This document shows positions 26,083-33,656 of a stretch of DNA of 64,000 nt, piece after piece. This DNA is from Ruminococcus sp. (GTDB lineage Bacteria; Bacillota; Clostridia; Oscillospirales; Ruminococcaceae). How positions within the stretch are numbered: the stretch's first letter is position 1; the number at the start of each line of letters is the position of its first letter. A program made the translations under genes and the position numbers. The notes beneath the pieces are model-generated. The model was given only the letters and a program-made list of their open reading frames with translations. It searched no databases and was not told where the DNA came from. The stretch lies in NCBI GenBank assembly GCA_017622925.1, contig JAGAQC010000007.1:1-64000 (forward strand), written 5' to 3'.

Positions 26083-26162
26083 GCTTAAATTCAGAGCGTT
26101 GTATATCTTTCGGATATTTCAAAGGTGCCGGTGTAAATCCGGTCGGGGTACAAAAATTAAGC
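26083..26162 (+). promoter_or_regulatory. Possible structured leader of the zinc-ribbon gene
   Basis: GCTTAA (26083-26088) pairs with TTAAGC (26157-26162), enclosing two hairpins: ATATC-TTTCG-GATAT (26103-26117) and CCGG-TGTAAAT-CCGG (26128-26142). The closing helix ends directly at the SD GAGGT (26163-26167), so folding could control translation. I recognise no known riboswitch class. Confidence 0.35.
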
Positions 26163-26175
26163 GAGGTATATAAAA

Positions 26176-26451
26176 ATGTACGAAGACAAGACATTAGTCT
26201 GCAAGGAATGCGGAAATGAGTTCGTATTCACATCAGGCGAGCAGGAATTTTATGCGGAAAAAGGACTTACTCACGAGCCTCAGAGATGCAAGAGCTGCCG
26301 TGACGCAAGAAAAAATGCAGGCAGAGGCGAGCGTGTGATGTACACAGGCGTATGCGCTACATGCGGCGGTGAGGCTAAGATTCCTTTTGAGCCGAAGGAC
26401 GGCAGACCTGTTTATTGCAGCGACTGTTTTGCTAAACTCAATCAGGATTAA
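26176..26451 (+). CDS. Small zinc-ribbon protein with CxxC-x17-CxxC domain
   Basis: 91 residues with two metal-binding modules. The N-terminal module has CKEC (residues 11-14) and CKSC; the C-terminal module has CATC, exactly 17 residues, then CSDC. Both resemble small zinc ribbons found across Firmicutes and Chloroflexi with unknown role. Probably nucleic-acid or protein binding. Preceded by a leader that can fold up to the ribosome-binding site. Confidence 0.8.
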   Translation: MYEDKTLVCKECGNEFVFTSGEQEFYAEKGLTHEPQRCKSCRDARKNAGRGERVMYTGVCATCGGEAKIPFEPKDGRPVYCSDCFAKLNQD

Positions 26452-26489
26452 TTAAAAATTCTGCGATCTTATTAAGGTGGTTTATGTGA

Positions 26490-26514
26490 CTTTCCCCCTG
26501 TTTTCGGGGGAAAG
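26490..26514. other. Hairpin in the interval before the DUF1858 gene
   Basis: CTTTCCCCC and GGGGGAAAG around TGTTTTC, followed at a distance by ATTTTTAAAA; a second weak hairpin CGGAGTT/AACTCCG-like pairs at 26535-26563. Possibly a terminator for the zinc-ribbon gene. Confidence 0.5.
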
Positions 26515-26588
26515 CACGCCATTTTTAAAATACGGCGGAGTTGGGGGAATACCCGAGTTCCGCACCAATGCGTGAAAGGAAGTCAATT

Positions 26589-26792
26589 ATGGAAATCACA
26601 AAAAATACGATTATAGGCGATATTTTGGACGCTGATTTTGAGGTTGCACCTTATTTTCTTGAAATGGGAATGCACTGTCTCGGATGTCCTGCTTCAAGAG
26701 GCGAATCCATTGAGGAGGCTTGTGCAGTCCATGGTACTGACCCCGATGAGCTTGTTGCTAAGCTGAATGAGCATTTTGCAAAGAAGGCATAA
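26589..26792 (+). CDS. DUF1858 domain protein
   Basis: 67 residues, starting at ATG 26589 with AAGGAAG upstream; an in-frame ATG at 26541 lies inside the upstream hairpin region. The body reads TIIGDILDADFEVAPYFLEMGMHCLGCPASRGESIEEA, the DUF1858 fold with its conserved CxxC-type cysteines (HCLGCP), seen alone or fused to hybrid-cluster proteins. Likely binds a ligand or metal centre in redox metabolism; partner unknown here. Confidence 0.85.
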   Translation: MEITKNTIIGDILDADFEVAPYFLEMGMHCLGCPASRGESIEEACAVHGTDPDELVAKLNEHFAKKA

Positions 26793-26798
26793 AATTGC

Positions 26799-26835
26799 AA
26801 GGGCGTGTTGAGTTTTCGGCACGCCTTATTTTTTG
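26799..26835 (+). terminator. Intrinsic terminator of the DUF1858 gene
   Basis: AGGGCGTG with CACGCCTT around TTGAGTTTTCGG, followed by ATTTTTTG; the T tract runs into the SD of the next gene. Confidence 0.75.
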
Positions 26836-26845
26836 AGGTGAGAAT

Positions 26846-28285
26846 ATGCTTGATAATAGATTGAAATTGTGTGCGGATATGGTGAGCGGAGAAGGCGCTG
26901 TGTGCGACGTGGGAACCGACCATGCGCTGCTTGCCGCCGAACTGATAACGAGCGGAAAGTGTAAAAAAGTTATTGCGTCCGATATTAAGGAAGGACCGCT
27001 TGAAGCTGCCGAAAGAACCGTTAAAAAATACGGAATATCCGATAAAGTTGACCTTGTTCTCTCGGACGGACTTGAGAATGTCAGCCTTGACGGTGTGAGC
27101 GATATAGTTATTGCAGGCATGGGAGGGGAGACAATTGTTAAAATTCTTGAAAACAGAGCGTACGATCTGGACGGTATTCGCCTGATACTCCAGCCGATGA
27201 GCAAGCCCGAAATTCTCAGAAAATGGCTGTTTGATAATAATTTTAAGGCAATGACCGAGAGAGCCGTCGAAGATGGCGACAAGCTATACAGCGTGATTTG
27301 CGCAGGACGTGACATTGAAGCTTCCCGAAATCTGACCGAATTTGAAGCAATCGCAGGATTTTTTGAGGACGATGATGAGCTTGGAAAAAAATATCGCCAA
27401 AAAGAAGCTGCACGACTTGCAAAAGCAGGCAATTCGCTGAAAAACGCCGGTAAGTTCGACGACGCGCAGCATTATTTGACTATGAGCCAAAAGCTTTTGA
27501 ACGGCAGCGGCAGTATTCCTGTTGGCGAGATTTATAAATTTCTTGATGAAAAATATCCGTTTTCTCTACAGGAAAAGTGGGATAATTCGGGATATTTGGT
27601 CAATACGGGATTCAAAAAATGCCGAAAGATACTGTTGTCGCTTGACATCACGAATTTAGCTGTCCACGAGGCGGATATGAAAAATGCCGACCTTATCATA
27701 TCGCATCACCCTGTAATTTTTGACCCGATCAAAAAAATAGACCGTTTTGCCCCTGCATATAATTTGATAGAAAGCGGAATATCGGCAATCTGTATGCACA
27801 CAAATCTGGACGCTGCCGAGGGCGGCACAAATACCGTTATTTTGAGGAAAATTTCTGAGCTTCGGGATACTTGCGATGAGGTCGAGCCTTTGGACGATTC
27901 GGGTATCGGGTGCATTTTTAATTTTAAAGAACCTGTTGATATTGACGAGCTTTCAGAAATACTTAAATGTGTTTTCAAAATTGACCGCATAAAAGTGAAC
28001 AGATATAGCATGAAAGTTGTATCAAAAATTGCGATTTGTTCAGGCGCGGGAGGTTCTTTAATGGGACTTGCGGTCGAAAAGGGTTGTGACGCTTTGATAA
28101 CAGGCGATGTGAAGCACGACGTCTGGATAGATGCAAATAATCGCTTTTTTACAATTTTCGACTGCGGACACTTTCACACGGAAAATCTTGTTTTATGGGA
28201 ATTGCGGCGAATCCTTGAAGAAAAGTTTCCGCTTCTTGATGTGGAGATCGCGGAAACGTCTGTTGATCCGTGCATTTACCTCTGA
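26846..28285 (+). CDS. TrmK-Nif3 fusion: tRNA m1A22 methyltransferase joined to dinuclear-metal Nif3/YqfO domain
   Basis: 479 residues. The N-terminal 215 residues match TrmK (SAM-dependent tRNA adenine-22 N1-methyltransferase), with CDVGTDHALL at 20-29 and IAGMGGE at 89-95, then a coiled helical segment. Residues 224-479 match the Nif3/YqfO family: PFSLQEKWDNSGYLV, ISHHPVIF (metal histidines at 287-288), HTNLDAA (318-324) and GHFHTE (441-446). In Bacillus these are the adjacent genes yqfN/trmK and yqfO, so this is a natural fusion. The Nif3 domain here lacks the middle CBS-like insert seen in longer homologues. The reading frame is continuous across the junction with no internal SD evident. 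Confidence 0.9.
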   Translation: MLDNRLKLCADMVSGEGAVCDVGTDHALLAAELITSGKCKKVIASDIKEGPLEAAERTVKKYGISDKVDLVLSDGLENVSLDGVSDIVIAGMGGETIVKILENRAYDLDGIRLILQPMSKPEILRKWLFDNNFKAMTERAVEDGDKLYSVICAGRDIEASRNLTEFEAIAGFFEDDDELGKKYRQKEAARLAKAGNSLKNAGKFDDAQHYLTMSQKLLNGSGSIPVGEIYKFLDEKYPFSLQEKWDNSGYLVNTGFKKCRKILLSLDITNLAVHEADMKNADLIISHHPVIFDPIKKIDRFAPAYNLIESGISAICMHTNLDAAEGGTNTVILRKISELRDTCDEVEPLDDSGIGCIFNFKEPVDIDELSEILKCVFKIDRIKVNRYSMKVVSKIAICSGAGGSLMGLAVEKGCDALITGDVKHDVWIDANNRFFTIFDCGHFHTENLVLWELRRILEEKFPLLDVEIAETSVDPCIYL

Positions 28286-28294
28286 GGTGTGGAT

Positions 28295-29128
28295 ATGAGT
28301 ATATTTACGTGTCCTGTGTGTGGAGAAATGCTCGGTGTTTCGGGAAAATCTCTTGTTTGTCCTCAAAGGCACAGCTTTGATACGGCGAAAAGCGGCTATG
28401 TTAATCTTCTTCTTTCAAAGCATGGAACGACTGTTCATGGGGATAATAAGCTTATGCTCAAAGCAAGACGAGACTTCCTTGAAAAAGGGTATTATACACC
28501 TTTGTGTGCGGAGGTCTGCAAGACTGTCGTGAAATATGCGGAAAACGGCAGTACAATACTTGACGCAGGCTGCGGCGAGGGTTATTATACTTCGGCTGTG
28601 AAAGCAATTTTTGACAGGTCAAATATTGCGGTCAATATGTACGGGATAGATATTTCAAAAGAAGCAGTCGATATGGCTGCAAAAAGGCGGTCGGGAATAA
28701 GATTTGCGGCTGCAAGTGTGTTCCATATTCCCGTGAAAAGCGAAAGCTGCGACATTCTGCTGACAATGTTCGCTCCGTACTGCGGTGAAGAATACGGTCG
28801 GGTCCTCAAAGACGGCGGTATCATGGTAATGGTAATTCCGTCTGAAAATCATCTCTGGGAGCTGAAAAGTCTGATTTACGACACTCCGTATAAAAACGAG
28901 GTGAAGCCGTATGCTTTGGAGGGTTTTGAATTTCTCGGCAGCGAACGTATAAATTTTGTCATGTGTATCAATGACAAAAGCGATATTCAGAGCCTGTTTT
29001 CCATGACGCCCTACTACTATAAAAGCGGCAGGGTCGAACAGCAAAGGCTTGGCAGTCTTGAATTACTTGAAACTCAGGCTGATTTTGAAATTTTAACTTA
29101 TAAAAAATCACAGTCGTCAGCTTCATAG
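28295..29128 (+). CDS. rlmA: 23S rRNA (guanine-N1)-methyltransferase RlmA
   Basis: A zinc module at the N-terminus (C6, C9, C22, H26 in CPVC...CPQRH) is followed by SGYVNLLLSKH and a Rossmann methyltransferase with ILDAGCGEGYYT. That order is characteristic of RlmA(I)/(II), which methylate G745 or G748 of 23S rRNA; the second is linked to macrolide response in Gram-positives. ATG 28295 chosen; GTG 28289 lies within the GAGGTG site. 277 residues; overlaps closely with the fusion gene upstream, so cotranscribed. Confidence 0.87.
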   Translation: MSIFTCPVCGEMLGVSGKSLVCPQRHSFDTAKSGYVNLLLSKHGTTVHGDNKLMLKARRDFLEKGYYTPLCAEVCKTVVKYAENGSTILDAGCGEGYYTSAVKAIFDRSNIAVNMYGIDISKEAVDMAAKRRSGIRFAAASVFHIPVKSESCDILLTMFAPYCGEEYGRVLKDGGIMVMVIPSENHLWELKSLIYDTPYKNEVKPYALEGFEFLGSERINFVMCINDKSDIQSLFSMTPYYYKSGRVEQQRLGSLELLETQADFEILTYKKSQSSAS

Positions 29129-29188
29129 GTCGAAAGTTTTGACAATAAGTAAAGTGACAGCTTAAAAAAACGGAAAAGGACTGATTTT

Positions 29189-30940
29189 ATGGCTCTTGAC
29201 GGAGCATTTCTGTATGCAGTAAAAAACGAACTTCAACCACTTATCGGGGGGCGTGTCGAAAAGGTTTTTCAGCCTTCCCGTGAGGAAATAATCATATCAA
29301 TACGCACACGAGGCGGCAGTAAAAAGCTCTATATTTCGGCGAACGCAGGGAGTGCAAGAGTGCATATGACCGAAAAGCAGCCAGATAATCCGCAGACTCC
29401 GCCCATGTTTTGCATGCTCATGCGAAAACGACTGGGCAGCGGAAAGCTTATTGATATTCGACAGGACGGCTTGGAACGTATATTATTTCTGGACTTCGAG
29501 TGCGTAAATGAGCTTGGGGACATCGTGACCGTTACGTTCGCCTGTGAGATCATGGGGCGATGTTCAAACCTGATAATCATTGACAGCAGCGGCAGGATAG
29601 TTGACAGCATTAAGCGTGTCGATGAGGAAATGTCCCGAGAAAGGCTCGTTCTGCCCGGAATGAAGTACGCTTTGCCTCCTCGTGACGAACGGCTGAACTT
29701 TTTGACTGCCGCTCCCGAGGAGATAGTTAAAAGACTTCGTGAAACGCCGCCTGCCGAGCTTTCAAAGGCGCTGATACGTATTTTTGAGGGAATATCGCCT
29801 GTTTTGGCTCGTGAGTGGACTTTTTTTGCAGGACGGGGAGTTCACCTGCAAAGCGACACGATCGACGGCGATCTTCTCGAAAGACTACTCTATATTATTA
29901 AAAAGACGAAGAATCAGCTGACCTCGGGCGAATGCTGTTTTTCTGCGGCAAGCACTAAAGAGGGACTGTTGAAAGACTTTTCCTTTATCCGACTTAATCA
30001 GTTCGGAACTTTGATGTACACAAAGGAGCTGCCCTCGGCTTCGGAGCTGCTGGATTATTTCTATTTTGAACGGGACAAAGCGGCACGAACAAAGCAGCGT
30101 GCAAACGACCTTTTTAAGCTGCTTGTCAATCTGACCGAGCGCACGTCACGGCGTATTGCAGCTCAGAAAACCGAGCTTGCGGCGTGTGCCGACAAGGAGC
30201 GTTTCAAGCTTTGCGGCGACATTATTTCAGCCAACATGTACAGCGTTAAGAAAGGCGACTCCTCGCTGACTGCCGATAATTTTTATGAGGAAGGCTGTCC
30301 GAAGATTACTATCGAACTTGACGTGCGAAAAACTCCCTCGCAGAACGCCCAGCATTATTACAATGAGTATAAAAAATGCGTGACTGCCGAGAAAATACTT
30401 GCCGTTCAGATCGAAAAAGGCGAGGAGGAACTGCAATATCTTGACAGTGTTTTTGACGCCCTGACCCGTGCGGATTCCGAGAATGACATTATTCAGCTTC
30501 GCCTTGAACTGCATGAACAGGGGTACATCAAATCAGGTCGAAGCAAAGCCAAGCCGCCTAAAGCTCTGCCGCCGATCGAGTATAAGTCAAGCGACGGATA
30601 TACTGTGCTGGTCGGCAGAAATAATATCCAGAACGACAAGCTGACGCTGAAATTTGCCGAAAAATCTGACATTTGGCTTCACACGCAGACTATTACAGGC
30701 TCGCATGTTATCATAGTGACGGACGGCGGTTATCCCCCCGACAGAACCATTGAGGAAGCGGCGGTTATCGCGGCGGTAAACAGCAAGGGCAGGGATTCAA
30801 CTCTTGTGCCTGTTGATTACTGCCTTGCAAAATATGTCAAAAAGCCGTCGGGAGCAAAGCCGGGAAAGGTGATATTTACAAATTACAAAACGGCATTTGT
30901 AAAGCCCGATGAGGAGCTTGCAAATAAACTAAGGGTATAA
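29189..30940 (+). CDS. rqcH: Ribosome quality-control factor RqcH (NFACT family)
   Basis: Binds split 50S subunits with stalled peptidyl-tRNA and recruits tRNA-Ala to add alanine tails. It was long annotated as fibronectin-binding FbpA. The N-terminal NFACT-N lobe begins ALDGAFLYAVKNELQPLIGGRVEKVFQPSREEI; helical coiled-coil regions span about 285-420; the C-terminal NFACT-R domain has SDIWLHTQTITGSHVII and KPGKVIFTNYKTAFV. 583 residues. AAAGGACT precedes the start; the next gene begins 3 bp after the stop. Confidence 0.93.
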   Translation: MALDGAFLYAVKNELQPLIGGRVEKVFQPSREEIIISIRTRGGSKKLYISANAGSARVHMTEKQPDNPQTPPMFCMLMRKRLGSGKLIDIRQDGLERILFLDFECVNELGDIVTVTFACEIMGRCSNLIIIDSSGRIVDSIKRVDEEMSRERLVLPGMKYALPPRDERLNFLTAAPEEIVKRLRETPPAELSKALIRIFEGISPVLAREWTFFAGRGVHLQSDTIDGDLLERLLYIIKKTKNQLTSGECCFSAASTKEGLLKDFSFIRLNQFGTLMYTKELPSASELLDYFYFERDKAARTKQRANDLFKLLVNLTERTSRRIAAQKTELAACADKERFKLCGDIISANMYSVKKGDSSLTADNFYEEGCPKITIELDVRKTPSQNAQHYYNEYKKCVTAEKILAVQIEKGEEELQYLDSVFDALTRADSENDIIQLRLELHEQGYIKSGRSKAKPPKALPPIEYKSSDGYTVLVGRNNIQNDKLTLKFAEKSDIWLHTQTITGSHVIIVTDGGYPPDRTIEEAAVIAAVNSKGRDSTLVPVDYCLAKYVKKPSGAKPGKVIFTNYKTAFVKPDEELANKLRV

Positions 30941-30943
30941 TTT

Positions 30944-31462
30944 ATGACTGAGATATTAACGGAAGATTTTTTTCATCGGGACGCATTGGAGGTCGCCCCT
31001 GACCTTGTGGGGAAAATTATCGCAAGGCGATTGGAGGACGGAACGGTAATACGTGAGCGGATCGCCGAAACAGAGGTATACCGAGGTGAGGAGGATCTCG
31101 GCTGTCATGCGTCAAAGGGCAGAACTAAGCGAACCGAGATCCTGTACGGTGAAAGCGGCGTGATATATGTGTACCTCTGTTACGGTATGCACTGGCTCAT
31201 GAACGTTATCACGGGAGAAAAAGAGCAGCCGCAGGGGGTGCTTTTTCGCAGCGGAGAAGTGAAGAACGGTCCTGCAAAGCTGACGAAATATCTGCAAATC
31301 GACGGCAGCTTCAACGGCGAAAAGCTTTTCGGCAACGAGCGTGTGTGGATAGAGGACGACGGAACACGTCCCGAGCTTATAACTGCTCCGAGAGTCGGGA
31401 TAGATTATGCAGGCGAGTATTGGAAAAATGTGAAATGGCGATATATAGCGAAAAAGGAGTGA
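30944..31462 (+). CDS. 3-methyladenine DNA glycosylase (AAG/MPG family)
   Basis: Base-excision enzyme for alkylated purines. Visible marks are FFHRDALEVAPDLVGKII, the catalytic-region ETEVYRGEEDLGCHASKGRTKRTE, the intercalating-loop tyrosine region YVYLCYGMHWLMNV, and KNGPAKLTK. At 172 residues it is shorter than the usual ~200, missing part of the C-terminal end. It sits 3 bp after rqcH and 4 bp before an AraC-type regulator. Confidence 0.9.
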   Translation: MTEILTEDFFHRDALEVAPDLVGKIIARRLEDGTVIRERIAETEVYRGEEDLGCHASKGRTKRTEILYGESGVIYVYLCYGMHWLMNVITGEKEQPQGVLFRSGEVKNGPAKLTKYLQIDGSFNGEKLFGNERVWIEDDGTRPELITAPRVGIDYAGEYWKNVKWRYIAKKE

Positions 31463-31466
31463 TACT

Positions 31467-32234
31467 GTGAATATCCGCTCAATTGGCTGGAACTGTATTT
31501 ACGGCGGAGATTACTCCTACCTTTCCGCAGGTGAGAGCGGCGAGTATCTTCTTGTTCTTGCGCGTACCGCTGTGCGCATGGGGAAAGCTGTTTTGCCGAA
31601 AAATACTCTTGTGATATACGACGGAAGCTGCGAGATCATTTATTCTGCGGAGGAGGAGTTCCTCATTTGCGACTGGATAGTTTTCGACGCTGAGGGCGAC
31701 TCGGAGTTCATAGACATTGCCGAGATTGCCTTTAATGAGCCTATCTTTCACACGGACAGCGATTTTATAAGCCGACTTATCGGGAATCTTACCGCCGAAT
31801 TTTATTCTCTGAACGGCAGGCGCATGAAAATGATAGACCTTATGCTGAAAACGCTGCTTATGAAAGCGGCGGAGAACTGTTCGCACCGTGAACCCGTGCA
31901 GTCGGCGGCTGAACCTCATTACAGCGAATTGATGGAGCTTCGTGAGAAGATATACCGTAATCCGCAGATGAAATGGAACGTTGACACAATGGCGGCGGAC
32001 GTAAGCATGTCACGCTCATATTTTCAGCACATTTACCGTGAGATATTCGGAGTTTCCTGCATGACAGACGTGATAAACGGCAAGATCGAGAAAGCCAAGG
32101 AAATTCTCAGCGAGACAGGGTGTACCGTGTCTCAGGTGGCGGCGATGTGCGGATATGACAATGAGGAGCATTTCATGCGGCAGTTTAAAAAGCTTGTGGG
32201 AGTGACCCCGACGCAGTACCGTAAGAAAAATTGA
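31467..32234 (+). CDS. AraC-family transcriptional regulator
   Basis: 255 residues. The N-terminal half is a cupin-like sensor (GGDYSYLSAGESGEYLLVLARTAVRM) with an effector I cannot infer. The C-terminal 100 residues hold two helix-turn-helix motifs: WNVDTMAADVSMSRSYFQHIYRE and TVSQVAAMCGYDNEEHFMRQFKK, ending GVTPTQYRK, the AraC signature. Translationally close to the glycosylase gene, hinting at an alkylation-related or simply shared operon. The target is unknown. Confidence 0.9.
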   Translation: MNIRSIGWNCIYGGDYSYLSAGESGEYLLVLARTAVRMGKAVLPKNTLVIYDGSCEIIYSAEEEFLICDWIVFDAEGDSEFIDIAEIAFNEPIFHTDSDFISRLIGNLTAEFYSLNGRRMKMIDLMLKTLLMKAAENCSHREPVQSAAEPHYSELMELREKIYRNPQMKWNVDTMAADVSMSRSYFQHIYREIFGVSCMTDVINGKIEKAKEILSETGCTVSQVAAMCGYDNEEHFMRQFKKLVGVTPTQYRKKN

Positions 32235-32289
32235 GTGCCACGGTACTTATGACATTAAGCTCATAAGTACCGCGGCACGTTTATTTATT
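32235..32289. terminator. Bidirectional intrinsic terminator
   Basis: Stem GTGCCACGGTACTTATGA with TCATAAGTACCGCGGCAC, an 8-nt loop, then TTTATTTATTT on the plus side and CAATTTTT on the minus side. It separates the convergent AraC and C_GCAxxG_C_C genes. Confidence 0.85.
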
Positions 32290-32754
32290 TGCTGCCTTAA
32301 CAGGATTTTCATTTATATAATTATCAAGAATTTCCGCCGCTGTTCTGACGAACTTAATACACGGGCGAACCTTGTAGTATTGTTCCGTCCTCTGTTCGGG
32401 CATAGGGTCGGAGCTGACCTTGAGACCTTTAAGCAGCTCCAGACAGTTTATCGTTTCGTGTTTTTTTCTGAATTGAGCCGCAAGATATTGAATACGTCGG
32501 TAATGCTCCGCCTTTTCGTCAATATCATTTTTGGAAGTGTAGCCGTAGAGTATACCTGCGACCATAAACATTGCAGAGCAAGTGCCGCAGACCTCCCTCA
32601 TACGTCCCATACCTCCGCCGAACGAGGAGGAAAGACGGAGAGCAAGTTCCTCGTCAAGTCCCGTAACATCGGCAAAAGCGGTGAAAACAGCCTGAGCGCA
32701 GTTTCGCCCCTCTGCAAACAGTCTGCAAGCCTTTTCCGCATGATTTTCAATCAT
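32281..32754 (-). CDS. C_GCAxxG_C_C family redox-type protein
   Basis: 157 residues. The family marks are NCAQAVFTAF near the N-terminus, FGGGMGRMREVCGTCSAMFMVAG, and two isolated C-terminal cysteines (INC and RPC). The cysteine pattern suggests metal or thiol chemistry but no activity is established for the family. The start is placed at the ATG 6 nt after AAAGGTGA; a GTG three codons upstream overlaps that site. The preceding interval is filled by an inverted repeat element, and no promoter is evident, so readthrough from comFC is possible. Confidence 0.85.
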   Translation of the reverse strand: MIENHAEKACRLFAEGRNCAQAVFTAFADVTGLDEELALRLSSSFGGGMGRMREVCGTCSAMFMVAGILYGYTSKNDIDEKAEHYRRIQYLAAQFRKKHETINCLELLKGLKVSSDPMPEQRTEQYYKVRPCIKFVRTAAEILDNYINENPVKAANK

Positions 32755-32775
32755 CTTTATCACCTTTTTTAATCA

Positions 32776-32991
32776 CTATCCACAACTTAGTGGATATTGT
32801 TTCCCGTATCTTTTGCCAAAAGGTAAACTCTTGAACCCTATATCGTAAATTCTCCTGCATAAAGCTATAAAAATATGGATTCAAATGTATACTGAAAGCT
32901 TTATGCAGGAAAATTTACGACAGCAGAGATTCCAAAGGGGTCACCCCTTTGGCAGGGGGTGTGGGGGACAGCGTCCCCCACTTAAGTTGTA
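32776..32991. repeat. Dispersed inverted repeat, copy 1 (comFC side)
   Basis: 216-bp element nearly identical to the reverse complement of 51782-52055. Parts in order: CTATCCACAACTTAGTGGAT hairpin; TTGCCAAAAGGTAAAC; a long stem made of CGTAAATTCTCCTGCATAAAGCT and AGCTTTATGCAGGAAAATTTACG; then AGATTCCAAAGGGGTCACCCC-TTTGGCAGGGGGTG; GGGGGACAGCGTCCCCC; end AAGTTGTA. It supplies the comFC stop codon. Confidence 0.85.
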
Positions 32992-33656
32992 GACATTGCT
33001 TTTTTAATTGGAGTTTTACAGCAGCATACGCAGTAAACCGCCGCTGCGCCGTTTTGACGGAGAAGTTTTGTAAGCTCCGCAAGCGTGCTGCCTGTGGTAC
33101 ATACATCGTCAATGAGCATGACCCGTTTTTCCCGAATAAGCTCGGGAGCTTTCACAGCGAAAGCGTTTTTGAGATTATTTTTTCTTTCTTTTTTGGAAAG
33201 CCGCTTCTGAGGTTCGGTAATACGGACTTTTTCAACACATTTTGTACAAACTTTTAAATTGAGTATTCGTCCGACCTCTTTTGCGATAAGCTCCGACTGG
33301 TTGAAGCCGCGTTTTCTTTTGTCGGCTGAGTGCATCGGCGTTGGAATAATAATATCCGACTGCCGATGTATACCGTGATTTTTGATACATTCCGCTGTCG
33401 CAAGTCCCAAAGCGTAAGGCGCGTTGCCCCTTGTACCGTTTTTCATGAGCAGTATAGCAGGGGAGATCATGTCGTGGTACTCAAACGGAGCGATGAAAGC
33501 TTCTGCGCCCTTTATATTAAAATCTCCGCAGTATTTCGGCAAATTCTCACGGCATTCGCTGCAAAAGTCCTCATGCGGAAATATTACCTTGCCGCAAATC
33601 GGACATCTTACAGGGTAGAGCAGCGATAACAGCCGCTTTTTCAGCATATAGTCCAT
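32982..33656 (-). CDS. comFC: ComF family amidophosphoribosyltransferase-like protein (ComFC)
   Basis: 224 residues. The N-terminal four-cysteine zinc module is CPIC (18-21) and CSEC (32-35); then the type I phosphoribosyltransferase fold with IIPTPMH, RKRGFNQSELIAKE and the PRPP loop VMLIDDVCTTGST. Members assist DNA uptake in competent species; no comFA is adjacent. The ATG at 33656 overlaps the upstream methyltransferase stop as TGATG, implying translational coupling; a start 24 nt upstream would lie inside that gene. The last three codons and stop fall inside the repeat at 32776-32991. Confidence 0.88.
   Translation of the reverse strand: MDYMLKKRLLSLLYPVRCPICGKVIFPHEDFCSECRENLPKYCGDFNIKGAEAFIAPFEYHDMISPAILLMKNGTRGNAPYALGLATAECIKNHGIHRQSDIIIPTPMHSADKRKRGFNQSELIAKEVGRILNLKVCTKCVEKVRITEPQKRLSKKERKNNLKNAFAVKAPELIREKRVMLIDDVCTTGSTLAELTKLLRQNGAAAVYCVCCCKTPIKKAMSTT

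Noticed and set aside
26083..26162. Cobalamin or purine riboswitch in the zinc-ribbon leader
   Set aside because: CCGGTGTAAATCCGG loosely recalls cobalamin pieces, but the B12 box and the purine junction sequences are absent.
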